Source: Sphingomonas sp. PP-CE-3G-477 (lineage in GTDB: Bacteria; Pseudomonadota; Alphaproteobacteria; Sphingomonadales; Sphingomonadaceae). Taken from it: a stretch of 64,000 nt of DNA. Where the stretch lies: the NCBI RefSeq assembly GCF_003050745.1, contig NZ_QAOF01000001.1, forward strand, positions 930,001 through 994,000, in the 5' to 3' direction. Below the pieces are notes generated by a model that worked only from the letters and a program-made list of their open reading frames with translations, was not told where the DNA came from and did not search any database. The translations under genes and the position numbers were made by a program. Below are positions 1 through 8,251 of the stretch, in pieces (position 1 is the stretch's first letter; every line of letters starts with the position of its first letter).

Positions 1-122
1 CGTCCGCTCGCGCGCGTAGGCTATTGATGCGGTCGGGCGGTGGCGTCACAGTGCGACGTCACGATCGCCGCGATCGCGACTGCGCCGTCGGTGCTGGCCC
101 GACGGCTGAAAGGGAAGCTGGC

Positions 123-812
123 TTGAAGTTCATCGAGACCCCGTCACCCAATTTCGACGATCGTTCGCTGCCGATCACGATGATCGTGCTGCACTATACC
201 GGGATGCAGGACGGCGCGTCGGCGATCGCTCGGCTGCGCGATCCCGAGGCGAAGGTGTCCTCGCATTATCTGGTCGAGGAAGACGGCACGGTCCTACGGA
301 TGGTCGCGGAGGACAAGCGCGCCTGGCACGCGGGCAAATCGCACTGGCGCGACGTCGACGACGTCAACTCCGCCAGCGTCGGCATCGAGATCGTCAATCC
401 CGGTCATGAGTTCGGCTATCGTCCGTTCCCGCCGGAGCAGATCGCATCGGTCGTGGCGCTGGTCGCCGAGATCAAGGATCGTCACGAGATCACGCGCGGT
501 AACATCGTCGGCCATTCGGATATCGCGCCGGTGCGCAAGCGCGATCCAGGCGAGCTGTTCCCGTGGCACGAACTGGCGCGGCGCCGGCTGGCATTGCCGC
601 GGCCGACCAAGAATCTGATGGACCCGGGCTGGACCGAAGGCGGCTTCTGCCTCGCGCTCGAACGCTTCGGCTATGATGTCGAGAACCGGATGGCGGCGAC
701 GATGGCGTTCCAGCGGCGGTTCCGCCCGGAGCTCGTCGACGGCGAGGTCGATGCGGAGTGCCGGTGCATCCTGCTGGCGCTGTTGCTGCCGAAGCCGATG
801 GGCGACGACTAA
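123..812 (+). CDS. N-acetylmuramoyl-L-alanine amidase (AmiD/AmpD-like)
   Basis: Zinc amidase that cuts the bond between MurNAc and the peptide stem of peptidoglycan. The Amidase_2 fold covers about residues 15-150. Likely zinc ligands are His24 (LHYTG), His131 (VGHSD) and Asp141 (KRDPG). Residues about 180-229 look like a peptidoglycan-binding helical domain (FGYDVENR...AFQRRFRP). The open frame extends upstream to position 24, but those residues are Arg-rich and unlike the family, so I chose the TTG at 123, preceded by AGGGAAG. No clear signal peptide is visible, so it may act in the cytoplasm (AmpD-like muropeptide recycling) or be exported another way. The fold is secure; AmiD versus AmpD role is not. 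Confidence 0.88.
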   Translation: MKFIETPSPNFDDRSLPITMIVLHYTGMQDGASAIARLRDPEAKVSSHYLVEEDGTVLRMVAEDKRAWHAGKSHWRDVDDVNSASVGIEIVNPGHEFGYRPFPPEQIASVVALVAEIKDRHEITRGNIVGHSDIAPVRKRDPGELFPWHELARRRLALPRPTKNLMDPGWTEGGFCLALERFGYDVENRMAATMAFQRRFRPELVDGEVDAECRCILLALLLPKPMGDD

Positions 813-815
813 TCA

Positions 816-942
816 CGATCCTCCCCTGCCAGGGGGAGGTGGCACCGAAGGTGTCGGAGGGGGGGCACGGAACAGAGGTTGTCCCTTGCCTTCCCCTCCG
901 TCTGGCGAGTGCCAGCCACCTCCCCCTGGCGGGGGAGGATCG
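816..942. repeat. 127-bp palindromic intergenic element, copy 1
   Basis: The ends are inverted repeats (CGATCCTCCCC...GGGGGAGGATCG) and there are internal inverted arms. The same element, about 90% identical by eye, occurs in reverse orientation at 47443-47569. It sits between the amidase gene and rnpB. It has no coding capacity and looks like a MITE- or BIME-type non-autonomous repeat. Confidence 0.85.
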
Positions 943-997
943 CAGCGCACGCTAAAAACTGTGGTGCATCGCCCGCACCCGCGCTAGGGCTCGCCTC

Positions 998-1380
998 GCC
1001 AGAGGGTCGGGCGGCCGCGGGTGTTTTCGGACACGCGAGGAAAGTCCGGGCTCCGCGAAACGACGGTGCCGGGTAACGCCCGGCGAGGGTGACCTCAGGG
1101 AAAGTGCCACAGAGAGCAGACGGCCAACCCTCGGCTTCGGTCGGGGCGGTCAGAGTGAAAGGGTGCGGTAAGAGCGCACCGCGCGCCTGGTAACAGGGGC
1201 GGCACGGCAAACCCCACCGGGAGCAAGATCGAATAGGGGTGGCACATGGGCTTCGTTTCAGCTCGTCACCCGGGTTGATTGCTTGAGGCGGCGGGCAACC
1301 GTCGTCCTAGAGGAATGGTCGCCTAACTTCCGCATCGAAGGATCGGAAATGGACAGAACCCGGCTTATAGACCCTCTGGC
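998..1380 (+). ncRNA. rnpB: RNase P RNA (class A)
   Basis: Catalytic RNA subunit of RNase P, which matures tRNA 5' ends. The ends pair perfectly over 11 bp: GCCAGAGGGTC at 998-1008 with GACCCTCTGGC at 1370-1380, forming helix P1. The universally conserved block GAGGAAAGTCCGGGCT lies at about 1037-1052, and the conserved 3' block ACAGAACCCGGCTTATAG at about 1353-1370. The length of 383 nt fits bacterial type A. The exact ends are inferred from P1 pairing. An open frame that runs through the 3' part is not a gene. Confidence 0.96.
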
Positions 1381-1432
1381 ATCCTATCCCGAACCATTGC
1401 AGACTGTGCGCAAATGGCGCGTGGGGGATGCG

Positions 1433-3415
1433 ATGCGGTTCGACAGGGTTGGGGTTTTCGGCGCGAGCATGGCGGCGATCGCTGCCGCGATCGTGCAGAT
1501 GGCGGCCCCGGCGATTGCGCAAGCTCCTGCAACGACGGTCCAGCATGATTTCGACGCCGCAACCGCCCTCGATGCGAAGGGCGACAAGGTCGCGGCGCTA
1601 ACAGCGTGGGAAAAGCTCGAGGCACGGACCAAGCTGGGGTCGCGTAGTCGTGGCATCGCGCTCATTCGCAAGAGTGCCGCCTTGTTCAAGCTCGATCGCT
1701 CGGACGACGCGGTGACCGCGGCGCGAACCGGGCTCGCGATGTTGCCCGCGACCGATCCGACGCTCGCAGAGGATCGTTGGCGGGCCTATTACAACCTCGG
1801 GACCATCGCCCAGAACGCGCTCGACTATGCGGGCGCGAGCGATGCCTATGCGAGCGCGGAAGCGGCGGGCGATACGCCGTCGCTGAAGGCGAGTGCGATG
1901 CTGGCGCTGGCGGAGACCAGGACGTTCACCGATCCCGCCGCCGCAGAGGCGGCCCTCGCCCGTGTCGATGCCCTGGTGAAGACCACCCCGGCGGATGCCA
2001 AGACGAAGGCGATGATCGCGCGCCGTCATGCGATTCTGGCGCTCAACCGTGGCGCGTACGAGCCTGCGCGCGTCTATGCGATCGACGCGGTCAAGCAGCT
2101 CGGCGGACTGACCTCGCAGACCGATATCAACGACGTGTCCGCACGCTCGGACGCGGCGATCGCCTCGCTGATGGCGGGCAAGCCCGACGACGCGCGGCGA
2201 TATATGGCGATGACGGGCGCCGGGCGGCTGACCAAGGGCGAGTTCGACCCGGCGGTGCAAATGGATGTGCCGCCATGCGGGGGCGAGGCCGACCTGCGGC
2301 CTGCCGACATGGCGGTGGTCGAGTTCACGGTCGGCGACGACGGCGTAGTGAAAGACGTCTCGCCAATCTATGCGGCAGGAGGCGGTGCGGTCGCGCTGGA
2401 GTTTGCCCGCGCGGTCCGCGGCTGGTCCTGGACGCCGGAACAGGCAAAGGCGTTCCCGGCATTCTTCCGGTACAACGTCCGCATCGAGATGCGGTGCTCG
2501 ACACTGTTCGAGCGCCCGTCGATCGGCAAGTTCCTTGATGCCGACATGGCGACCTGGCTCGAATCGAAGGGGCTGTCGCTGCCGGCCGGGGAGCGTGGGG
2601 CGGATGCCGTCGCGGTCGTGAACCAGCGCGCGGCTCTTGCGGCGGCAGAGACGAAGTCGGGCGCCAATTCGCTTGCGACGCTGCCGCCGCTGTATCAGCT
2701 GGTCAATAATGCGGTCGTCGGGCGCGAGGATACCAACGTGTTCGCCAAGCGTGCGCTGGCGATCGCCGAAGCGCAGGGCGCGCCCGCATCGGCCAGGCTG
2801 CCGCTCGATATCAGCGCGCGCGTGACGGCCAGCGCGGACAGCTGGAAGGACGGGGCGTTCACGCGTGCCGTCACGCCGCTGCTATCGATGCCGGTCTATG
2901 CGAACGATCCCGAGGCACGCTCGGCGATCCTGTTGCTGATCGCCGAGCGGACCAATGCGCGAAACCGTCGTGCGGTGCTGCTGCAACAGGTGGCGGACGA
3001 CCAGCGGCTGGCGGCGAACGATCCGATGCGGGTCGGGGCGCTGATCCGACTGGCCTCGCTGCAGCAACAGGCGGGCGATACCGCTACGGCGCGTGCGACG
3101 TTCGACCGGTCGGGGCTGGCAGCGAGCCAGTGTGCGATCCTCGACGCGCCGCCACGCTTCCTGTCAGCCGGCGGGACGTTTCCCGACGAGGCGATGGCCT
3201 GGGGCTTCGAAGGGTGGACCAGGACACAGTTCGACGTCGGCGCCGACGGCAGGGTCCTCAACCAGCGCGCGGTGCTGAGTTACCCCCCCTTCGTGTTCAC
3301 CAAGGCCGGGGTGCAGACGATCGCCGGGGCACGGTACAGCAAGACGTTCCGACCCGATGGCGGTGTCGGCTGCGGCGGCCTGTCGCATAGTGTGCGGTTC
3401 AAGCTGCCGGGGTGA
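1433..3415 (+). CDS. Exported TPR-type protein with two TonB-C-like segments
   Basis: Predicted secreted or periplasmic protein of 660 residues. It starts with a signal peptide (hydrophobic residues about 12-30, cleavage near AIAQA). Residues about 40-300 are Ala-rich helical repeats resembling TPRs. Around residues 295-375 there is a TonB C-terminal-domain-like stretch (VEFTVGDDGVVKDVSPIY...), and a second one closes the protein (FDVGADGRVLNQRAV...). The open frame runs back to 1283, but that part lies inside rnpB, so I chose ATG 1433, which is preceded by a G-rich ribosome site and gives a good signal peptide. There is no transmembrane anchor or ExbBD partner nearby, so it is probably not a real energy transducer. 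Function unknown. Confidence 0.75.
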   Translation: MRFDRVGVFGASMAAIAAAIVQMAAPAIAQAPATTVQHDFDAATALDAKGDKVAALTAWEKLEARTKLGSRSRGIALIRKSAALFKLDRSDDAVTAARTGLAMLPATDPTLAEDRWRAYYNLGTIAQNALDYAGASDAYASAEAAGDTPSLKASAMLALAETRTFTDPAAAEAALARVDALVKTTPADAKTKAMIARRHAILALNRGAYEPARVYAIDAVKQLGGLTSQTDINDVSARSDAAIASLMAGKPDDARRYMAMTGAGRLTKGEFDPAVQMDVPPCGGEADLRPADMAVVEFTVGDDGVVKDVSPIYAAGGGAVALEFARAVRGWSWTPEQAKAFPAFFRYNVRIEMRCSTLFERPSIGKFLDADMATWLESKGLSLPAGERGADAVAVVNQRAALAAAETKSGANSLATLPPLYQLVNNAVVGREDTNVFAKRALAIAEAQGAPASARLPLDISARVTASADSWKDGAFTRAVTPLLSMPVYANDPEARSAILLLIAERTNARNRRAVLLQQVADDQRLAANDPMRVGALIRLASLQQQAGDTATARATFDRSGLAASQCAILDAPPRFLSAGGTFPDEAMAWGFEGWTRTQFDVGADGRVLNQRAVLSYPPFVFTKAGVQTIAGARYSKTFRPDGGVGCGGLSHSVRFKLPG

Positions 3416-3436
3416 GGCGGCAGGTGACCAGCCCGC

Positions 3437-4075
3437 CTACACCAGCACCTTGTCCGGTCTGCCGACCTTTTCCAGCACGGTCGTCGAGTCGATCTCCATC
3501 ATCGGTTTGATCAGCCCGTCGCGGATGTCGTAGACCCAGCCGTGGAGCAGCACTTCCTGCCCGCGGGCGAACGCGCCCTGGATGGTGGCCGTGCGCGCGA
3601 GGCGGAGGAGCTGGTCGCGGACGTTGACCTCGACCAGCCGGTTGACCTTCTGCTCGCGGTCGGGCTGCGCGTCGATCTCGTCGGCATGGTCGTGCATGAC
3701 GCAGCGCGCGGGGGCGAGCCATGCGTCGACGGCTCCCGTGGTGCGGCCATCGACCGTCGCACGAATCCCACCGCACGCGTAATGCCCGCATATGATGATG
3801 TGCCGCACGCCGAGCACGTCCACCGCATATTCGAGCACCGACATCAGGTTCATGTCGTCGGGATTGACGAGGTTGGCGATGTTGCGGTGGATAAACATGT
3901 TGCCCGGCGGCGTCATGGTCATCTGTTCCGGGCCGACGCGGCTGTCCGAGCAGCCGATCCACAGGAACTCCGGGTTCTGGCCGACCAGCTGGCGCTGGAA
4001 GAAGTCGGCGCTCTCCTCGATGATCTCGGCCGCCCACGCCTTGTTGGCGAGCAGGAGCTGCTTGTACTGCCTCAT
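3437..4075 (-). CDS. can: Beta-class carbonic anhydrase
   Basis: Interconverts CO2 and bicarbonate in the cytoplasm. 212 residues, normal for the beta class. Zinc ligands are Cys42, His98 and Cys101 (GCSDSRV and ICGHYACGG), with the Asp44-Arg46 dyad present. Its start overlaps the stop of the SulP transporter gene by 4 bp, so the two are translationally coupled. The pairing suggests that imported bicarbonate is equilibrated with CO2 for carboxylases or pH control. Confidence 0.95.
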   Translation of the reverse strand: MRQYKQLLLANKAWAAEIIEESADFFQRQLVGQNPEFLWIGCSDSRVGPEQMTMTPPGNMFIHRNIANLVNPDDMNLMSVLEYAVDVLGVRHIIICGHYACGGIRATVDGRTTGAVDAWLAPARCVMHDHADEIDAQPDREQKVNRLVEVNVRDQLLRLARTATIQGAFARGQEVLLHGWVYDIRDGLIKPMMEIDSTTVLEKVGRPDKVLV

Positions 4076-5652
4076 GCGAAACGGACCTCGGTCTGGGGGG
4101 CGTTGATCAGCTTGACCGTGCGCAACGCGAGATCGCCGCGGATGAGTACGGTGATGCCGCGATACTCGGCGCCCTTGATGAACGCGTTGATGATGTCGAC
4201 GTTGTCGAGGTCGACGTAACTGGTCGACGACAGGTCGATCAGCAGGTTTGCGTTGTCGGGCACCCGGTCGAGCGACTTCTGCAACTCGTATTTGTGGATG
4301 AAGTACAGGTTGCGGCGGGCACGGACGAGGCAGTCCTCATCGTCGCAGGCGAAGGTGATCGCGGTACGGAAATTGCGCGCGATCACGAACACGAAGCCGA
4401 CGACCATGCCGATCAGGATGCCTTCGAGCAGGTCGGTGAACAGGATCGCGGCGACCGTCACGACGAACGGAATGAACTGGGTCCAGCCCTGCTTGTAACG
4501 CTCGGTGAACAACTTGGGCTTGGTCAGCTTGTAGCCCGTCGCGATCAGGACCGCAGCGAGCGCCGACAGCGGGATCAGGTTCAGCACCGCCGGGATCAGC
4601 GCGACGCTGACCAGCAGCCAGAAGCCGTGCAGCATCGTCGACAGCTTGCTTTCTGCCTTGGCATCGACGTTCGCCGACGAGCGCACGATCACCGAGGTGA
4701 CGGGCAGGCCGCCGATCAGGCCGGACAGGATGTTGCCGCCGCCCTGCGCCATCAGCTCCCAGTTCTTATCGGTCGAGCGGCGACGCGGATCGATCTCGTC
4801 GACCGCCTTGACGCTCAGCAGCGATTCGAGGCTGGCGACGATCGCGAGCGTCACGGCGCTGCTCCAGACGATGCCCATCGTGATCCCGGAGAAATCGGGG
4901 AAGGTGAACAGCGACGGGAATTGCGACAATGTCTGCGTGATCGGCACCTGAACGAGGTGCGTCGCCTTGAGCTGCCATTCGGGCTTCACCGCGCCAAGCA
5001 GAACGTTGCCGAAGATGCCGATCAGCACGACGACCAGCGGGCCGGGGACGAAACGCAACGGGCCGTTCTTCGGCTTGGCGCCGTCCCACCAGAACAGGAA
5101 GGCGAGGCTGACCGAGGCGATCAGGATCGCACCCGGCGTGACGGCAGCGCTCAGGCTGTCGAAGATCCGCGCGAACGTGTTGATGCCGTTCGCGGTGGTG
5201 AATTCGAAGATGCCCTCCGCCTCCCGGTCGAATCCCACGGCGTGCGGAATCTGCTTGAGGATCAGGATCAGGCCGATCGCGGCGAGCATCCCGGTGATGA
5301 CCGACGACGGCACGAATTCGCTGAGGATGCCCGCGCGGGTCAGCGAGAAACAGATCTGAAGGACGCCGGCCAGCACGACCGCCATCAGGAACATCTGGTA
5401 GCTCGGCATGCTCTCGATCGCGGTCAGCACGATCACGGTCAGGCCCGCCGCTGGGCCGCTGACCGACAGCGGCGACTTCGAGAACAGGCCGACCGCGATA
5501 CCGCCGACGATCCCCGAGATGACGCCCGCGAACAGCGGAGCACCCGAGGCGAGCGCGACGCCGAGACAGAGGGGCAGCGCGACGAGCGCGACGACGATGG
5601 AGGCGGGAAGATCCGCGCGCCATGTGGTAAGCCTTGGAATGAGAGTCGGCAC
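4072..5652 (-). CDS. SulP family anion (probable bicarbonate) transporter with STAS domain
   Basis: Inner-membrane transporter of about 526 residues with 10 or more hydrophobic segments. It opens with the SulP signature (LPASIVVALVALPLCLG), and residues about 425-526 form a cytoplasmic STAS domain (LLIDLSSTSYVDLDNVD). I chose GTG 5652 because AGGAG lies about 6 nt upstream and the first residues then match family N-termini. A longer form starting at GTG 5718 (548 residues) is possible. Coupling to a carbonic anhydrase gene points to bicarbonate rather than sulfate as substrate; this is inferred from context only. Confidence 0.88.
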   Translation of the reverse strand: MPTLIPRLTTWRADLPASIVVALVALPLCLGVALASGAPLFAGVISGIVGGIAVGLFSKSPLSVSGPAAGLTVIVLTAIESMPSYQMFLMAVVLAGVLQICFSLTRAGILSEFVPSSVITGMLAAIGLILILKQIPHAVGFDREAEGIFEFTTANGINTFARIFDSLSAAVTPGAILIASVSLAFLFWWDGAKPKNGPLRFVPGPLVVVLIGIFGNVLLGAVKPEWQLKATHLVQVPITQTLSQFPSLFTFPDFSGITMGIVWSSAVTLAIVASLESLLSVKAVDEIDPRRRSTDKNWELMAQGGGNILSGLIGGLPVTSVIVRSSANVDAKAESKLSTMLHGFWLLVSVALIPAVLNLIPLSALAAVLIATGYKLTKPKLFTERYKQGWTQFIPFVVTVAAILFTDLLEGILIGMVVGFVFVIARNFRTAITFACDDEDCLVRARRNLYFIHKYELQKSLDRVPDNANLLIDLSSTSYVDLDNVDIINAFIKGAEYRGITVLIRGDLALRTVKLINAPQTEVRFA

Positions 5653-5868
5653 CGATGCTCCTGTCGCTGAGGTGTCGGCTGGGAATACGTCCGACCCGGA
5701 CGCGTCTATCCATGCCACATGACAAATAGTTCATGTTCAGTAAGCGATGAACGGTGGCTGACTCAAGGCGGAATGTTGCGCTGCGGGAGATTGTCGGAAC
5801 GCGGGAGTTTCGCGCGCGATCACCGCGTGCGGTTGCGTTGTCCGCGGGGACGACTATCTCGGGCCGCT

Positions 5869-6408
5869 ATGGCGAGAAGCACGACACGATCTTCCGACTG
5901 GGGTTTCCCGCGCTGGCGCGAGTATGGCGCGAGCACCGAGGCGGTGACCGTCCGGCTGTGCGACCGGCATGGCTGCAACGAGCCCGGGAATTGCCCGGCG
6001 CCGAAGTCGCCCAACAGCCCGGACCGCTGGTATTTCTGCATGAACCACGCCGGCGAATATAATCGCGGCTGGAATTATTTCGAAGGCTTGAGCGCGGAGG
6101 AAGCGGCCGAGCGCGAAGCGGCGGAGACGCGCACCGCCGATGGTTCTACCGATCCCAAGCATTATGCCTGGGCCGGTTCGGGCGACGGCAGCCGCTCGCG
6201 TGACGAGATGCGCGCGCTGGAGGTGCTTGACCTCGAGCCCGACGCGACCTTCGAGGACGTGCGTGCGGCGTGGCGGCGGATGGCGAAGGCGAATCATCCG
6301 GACGTGCGTCCGAACGACAAGGACGCGGCGAAGCGATTTCAGGGCGTGCAGGCAGCATACGAGGTTCTGAAGGTGGCCGAAGACCAGCGGACGTGGAAAC
6401 CGGCGTGA
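5869..6408 (+). CDS. J-domain (DnaJ-like) protein with N-terminal Cys/His segment
   Basis: Probable co-chaperone that stimulates an Hsp70 ATPase. The C-terminal J domain spans about residues 115-170 and has the diagnostic HPD triad at residues 143-145. The N-terminal half carries CDRHGCNEPGNC and CMNH, a Cys/His-rich patch that could bind zinc. Among several upstream in-frame starts I chose ATG 5869 because residues before it (positions 5719-5868) are Arg-rich, without homology features. This layout of N-terminal Cys motif plus C-terminal J domain is seen in alphaproteobacterial DnaJ-like proteins. It overlaps the next gene by 4 bp. Confidence 0.82.
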   Translation: MARSTTRSSDWGFPRWREYGASTEAVTVRLCDRHGCNEPGNCPAPKSPNSPDRWYFCMNHAGEYNRGWNYFEGLSAEEAAEREAAETRTADGSTDPKHYAWAGSGDGSRSRDEMRALEVLDLEPDATFEDVRAAWRRMAKANHPDVRPNDKDAAKRFQGVQAAYEVLKVAEDQRTWKPA

Positions 6409-6752
6409 TCCGTGTCCTCGCCAGTCGCTGGCAGGGTAGCGTTCTGGTCTGCGGGAAATGCTCGAAGAAGCTGGATGGCGGGTTTGGCGAAAAGGGCCGG
6501 ACGTCGCTCGTGAAACTGTTGCGTCAGGCGCTCGGCGTGAAGAGGGGCCGCAAGGCTGATCGCGGGGTGGTCGAGGTCAAGTGTCTCGGCGTGTGCCCGA
6601 AGAACGCGGTGGTGATGATCGACGGCTCCCGGCCGGACCGGTGGATGCTGGTGCCGGCTGGTGCGGATACGGACGAAATCGTTGCAACCCTTACCGAACA
6701 CCGCGACGTGCCCTCACCCTCGCCGCCTCCGGCGTCTCTCCCTCTCCCCTGA
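6405..6752 (+). CDS. Thioredoxin-like [2Fe-2S] ferredoxin domain protein
   Basis: Small electron carrier or metal protein of 115 residues. The cysteine spacing C16-x2-C19 plus C60-x3-C64 (CGKC and CLGVC) matches thioredoxin-like [2Fe-2S] ferredoxins related to the NuoE fold. It starts with GTG overlapping the TGA of the J-domain gene (GTGA), so it is translationally coupled. The last dozen residues (Pro/Ser-rich) are encoded by a palindromic intergenic repeat that begins at about 6711, and that repeat supplies the stop codon. The original C-terminus was therefore probably shorter. Confidence 0.8.
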   Translation: MIRVLASRWQGSVLVCGKCSKKLDGGFGEKGRTSLVKLLRQALGVKRGRKADRGVVEVKCLGVCPKNAVVMIDGSRPDRWMLVPAGADTDEIVATLTEHRDVPSPSPPPASLPLP

Positions 6753-6801
6753 GGGGAGAGGGAAGGGGCCCGCGGCCACTTGGTCGTGGGAAGGGTGAGG
6801 G
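6711..6801. repeat. Palindromic repeat (CCCTCACCCT...AGGGTGAGGG type)
   Basis: Outer arms CCCTCACCCT and AGGGTGAGGG are inverted, with an inner hairpin CCCTCTCCCCTGAGGGGAGAGGG-like stem. It lies between the convergent ferredoxin and sufE genes and overlaps the ferredoxin 3' end. A related element occurs at 28109-28224. It may act as a bidirectional terminator. Confidence 0.8.
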
Positions 6802-6808
6802 CACGGTT

Positions 6809-7216
6809 CTAGGTGGCGTACCGCTCGGCCGTTTCTCGGATCAGCGCGATCATGTTGGGAATCCCCTGCGTGCGGTTCGAACTCAACTGCTTGCTCAGAT
6901 CGAACGGCGCAAGTTCCGCAATGATGTCGGTAGCGACGATCGCGCCCGGCGCCTGATCCTGCACCGTCAGCAACACCAGTGCGATGATCCCCTTGGTTAT
7001 CGCCGCATTCGAATCCGCGAGAAAATGGAGCCGGCCATCATCGGTCGTGGTCGGATAGACCCAAACCGACGCCGAACACCCCCGCACCAACGTCGCATCG
7101 GTCTTGAGCGCATCCGGCATCGGTTCGAGCTCTTTGCCGAGGTCGATCAACAGGCGGTAACGATCGTCGGGTTCGAGGAAGTCGTATTCCTCGCGAATGT
7201 CGGTGAGAGTGGGCAT
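6809..7216 (-). CDS. sufE: SufE family cysteine-desulfurase sulfur acceptor
   Basis: Accepts persulfide sulfur from SufS and hands it to SufBCD for Fe-S cluster assembly. 135 residues, typical for SufE. The catalytic cysteine is Cys47 in VRGCSASVWV. I chose ATG 7216 (MPTLTDIREEYDFL) rather than the in-frame start 39 nt upstream, because SufE proteins begin right before this helix. No suf operon genes are adjacent; it stands alone between repeats. Confidence 0.9.
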   Translation of the reverse strand: MPTLTDIREEYDFLEPDDRYRLLIDLGKELEPMPDALKTDATLVRGCSASVWVYPTTTDDGRLHFLADSNAAITKGIIALVLLTVQDQAPGAIVATDIIAELAPFDLSKQLSSNRTQGIPNMIALIRETAERYAT

Positions 7217-7312
7217 GTGCGAGCGGTTACTCTGGTGAAGGTCCGGTCGCAACACTCCGGTGCTGGCTATACTCGTGGCGCCAAGCGGGTTGCATTACAC
7301 TGAGGCTCATTC

Positions 7313-7379
7313 CGTCACCCCAGCGAAAGCTGGGGTCTCTCGGTTATGATGAGACCCCAGCTTTCGCTGGGGTGACGGC
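7313..7379. repeat. Palindromic GTCACCCCAGCGAAAGCTGGGG repeat
   Basis: Near-perfect inverted repeat: CCGTCACCCCAGCGAAAGCT at the left and its complement at the right, with a short loop. It lies between the start of sufE and the end of the psp operon. Related copies are at 13786, 29465, 39482, 47623 and 56537. Confidence 0.9.
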
Positions 7380-7396
7380 CAGAGAGGGGGGCGCCG

Positions 7397-7428
7397 GTCA
7401 GTCAGTCAGTCAGTCAGTCGGTCGGTCG
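7397..7428. repeat. Tetranucleotide microsatellite (GTCA)5(GTCG)3
   Basis: Eight uninterrupted tetranucleotide units, five GTCA then three GTCG, ending 3 bp before the stop codon of the last gene of the psp operon. It is outside any coding region. Confidence 0.9.
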
Positions 7429-7431
7429 GCC

Positions 7432-7671
7432 TCAGAGATCCACCCCGGCAGCGATCGCCTCGAGCTTCTTGATCCGCTCCTTCAGATCCGCGATCTCGAT
7501 CCGCGATCCGGTCGACACCGCGACCGGCATGCGACCGTCCTGCATCTGGTCCAGTTCCATCCGCCGCAGTGAGAGCCACCCGCGCCATCCGGCCAGTCCG
7601 CCTGCGACAATCATCGCGAGGCCCGCGAGGCTCGCCAGCGCGAGCGTGATGTAAAGGTTCGCTTCGATCAT
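7432..7671 (-). CDS. Small membrane protein with coiled coil, Psp operon gene 8
   Basis: 79 residues. One transmembrane helix (about residues 6-26) is followed by a basic junction and a coiled coil ending in LKERIKKLEAIAAG. That segment matches the core [LM]-[EK]-x-R-[IV]-x3-E of its four upstream relatives, but the final EID-x-LR tail is missing. AGGAGG lies about 6 nt before the ATG, 11 nt after the previous gene, so it is the last gene of the psp operon. It should be an inner-membrane protein with a cytoplasmic coiled coil. I do not know its function; by context it takes part in the envelope stress response. Confidence 0.75.
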   Translation of the reverse strand: MIEANLYITLALASLAGLAMIVAGGLAGWRGWLSLRRMELDQMQDGRMPVAVSTGSRIEIADLKERIKKLEAIAAGVDL

Positions 7672-7682
7672 GTCCGCCTCCT

Positions 7683-7931
7683 CTAGCGGTCGCGGAGCCG
7701 TTCGATCTCTCGGTCGAGATCGACGCTCTTGTGGTTGTCGGTAATCACGCGCTCCAGCACCTGGATCCGCTCCTTCATCTGCTGCACCTCGTCGCGGAGG
7801 CGTGCTGCCTCGGGATCGTTCATCAGCGACTGCGCCTCGCCGTGCCGCGCACTCTTGAGGCGCGATTTGAAGATGCCGGTAATCATCACGATCAGGACGA
7901 TCATCACGACCATCACCTGTCCACCATTCAT
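7683..7931 (-). CDS. PspB-like small membrane coiled-coil protein, Psp operon gene 7
   Basis: 82 residues. The N-terminal transmembrane helix (about residues 4-20, Met/Val/Ile-rich) is followed by a charged coiled coil. Its end reads MKERIQVLERVITD and then EIERLRDR, the same module found at the ends of genes 5 and 6 of this operon. A strong AGGAG precedes the ATG. It resembles PspB in size and layout but is shorter in the tail. Probably an inner-membrane anchor or regulator working with PspA and PspC; inferred from context. Confidence 0.77.
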   Translation of the reverse strand: MNGGQVMVVMIVLIVMITGIFKSRLKSARHGEAQSLMNDPEAARLRDEVQQMKERIQVLERVITDNHKSVDLDREIERLRDR

Positions 7932-7955
7932 GATCTTGTCTCCTAACGGGTCGGT

Positions 7956-8240
7956 CTAGTTGGCCAGGCGTTCGGTCGCGGGACCGGTATCGCGGAGCAA
8001 ATCGATCTCGTTCGAGAGCTCGATCCCGCGGTCGGTGACGATCCGTTCGAGCACCCGGACGCGCTGTTCGAGGCGGTCGGTATGCGCCGCATATTGCGCG
8101 GACTTCTCGGCGATCATCTGCGCGTCGAGTTCCATGCGGCGATGCCGATACGCGAACCAGGGCCTGACGAAGACACCGCCGAAGATCGCGAGCAGTCCGC
8201 AGCAGATGCCGAGGATCGGGATGAGCAAGGGGCTGAGCAT
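7956..8240 (-). CDS. PspB-like small membrane coiled-coil protein, Psp operon gene 6
   Basis: 94 residues. Transmembrane helix at about residues 5-25 (LLIPILGICCGLLAIFGG), then RHRRMEL and a coiled coil with LEQRVRVLERIVTD and EIDLLRD. Gene 8 repeats the RRMEL junction, which supports duplication within the operon. AAGGA lies about 9 nt before the ATG; the gap to the gene upstream is 11 nt. Function unknown; by position and shared module it belongs to the Psp response. Confidence 0.77.
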   Translation of the reverse strand: MLSPLLIPILGICCGLLAIFGGVFVRPWFAYRHRRMELDAQMIAEKSAQYAAHTDRLEQRVRVLERIVTDRGIELSNEIDLLRDTGPATERLAN

Positions 8241-8251
8241 GATCGTGTCCT

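Noticed and set aside
1-122. A partial upstream gene at the left edge
   Set aside because: All three forward frames show early stops or Arg-rich text with no recognisable motif; I could not support a gene.
1283-1432. N-terminal extension of the TPR protein into rnpB
   Set aside because: The open frame runs through the 3' part of the RNase P RNA, whose ends are fixed by the P1 helix. A start at 1433 with a signal peptide is better.
1433-3415. Genuine TonB energy transducer
   Set aside because: There is no N-terminal membrane anchor with Pro-rich region and no exbBD genes nearby; only the C-terminal fold resemblance is seen.
4294-5670. 458-residue plus-strand frame over the SulP gene
   Set aside because: Composition is dominated by Asp/Arg/Gln/Glu, typical of reverse-strand reading of a GC-rich gene. 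No known domain.
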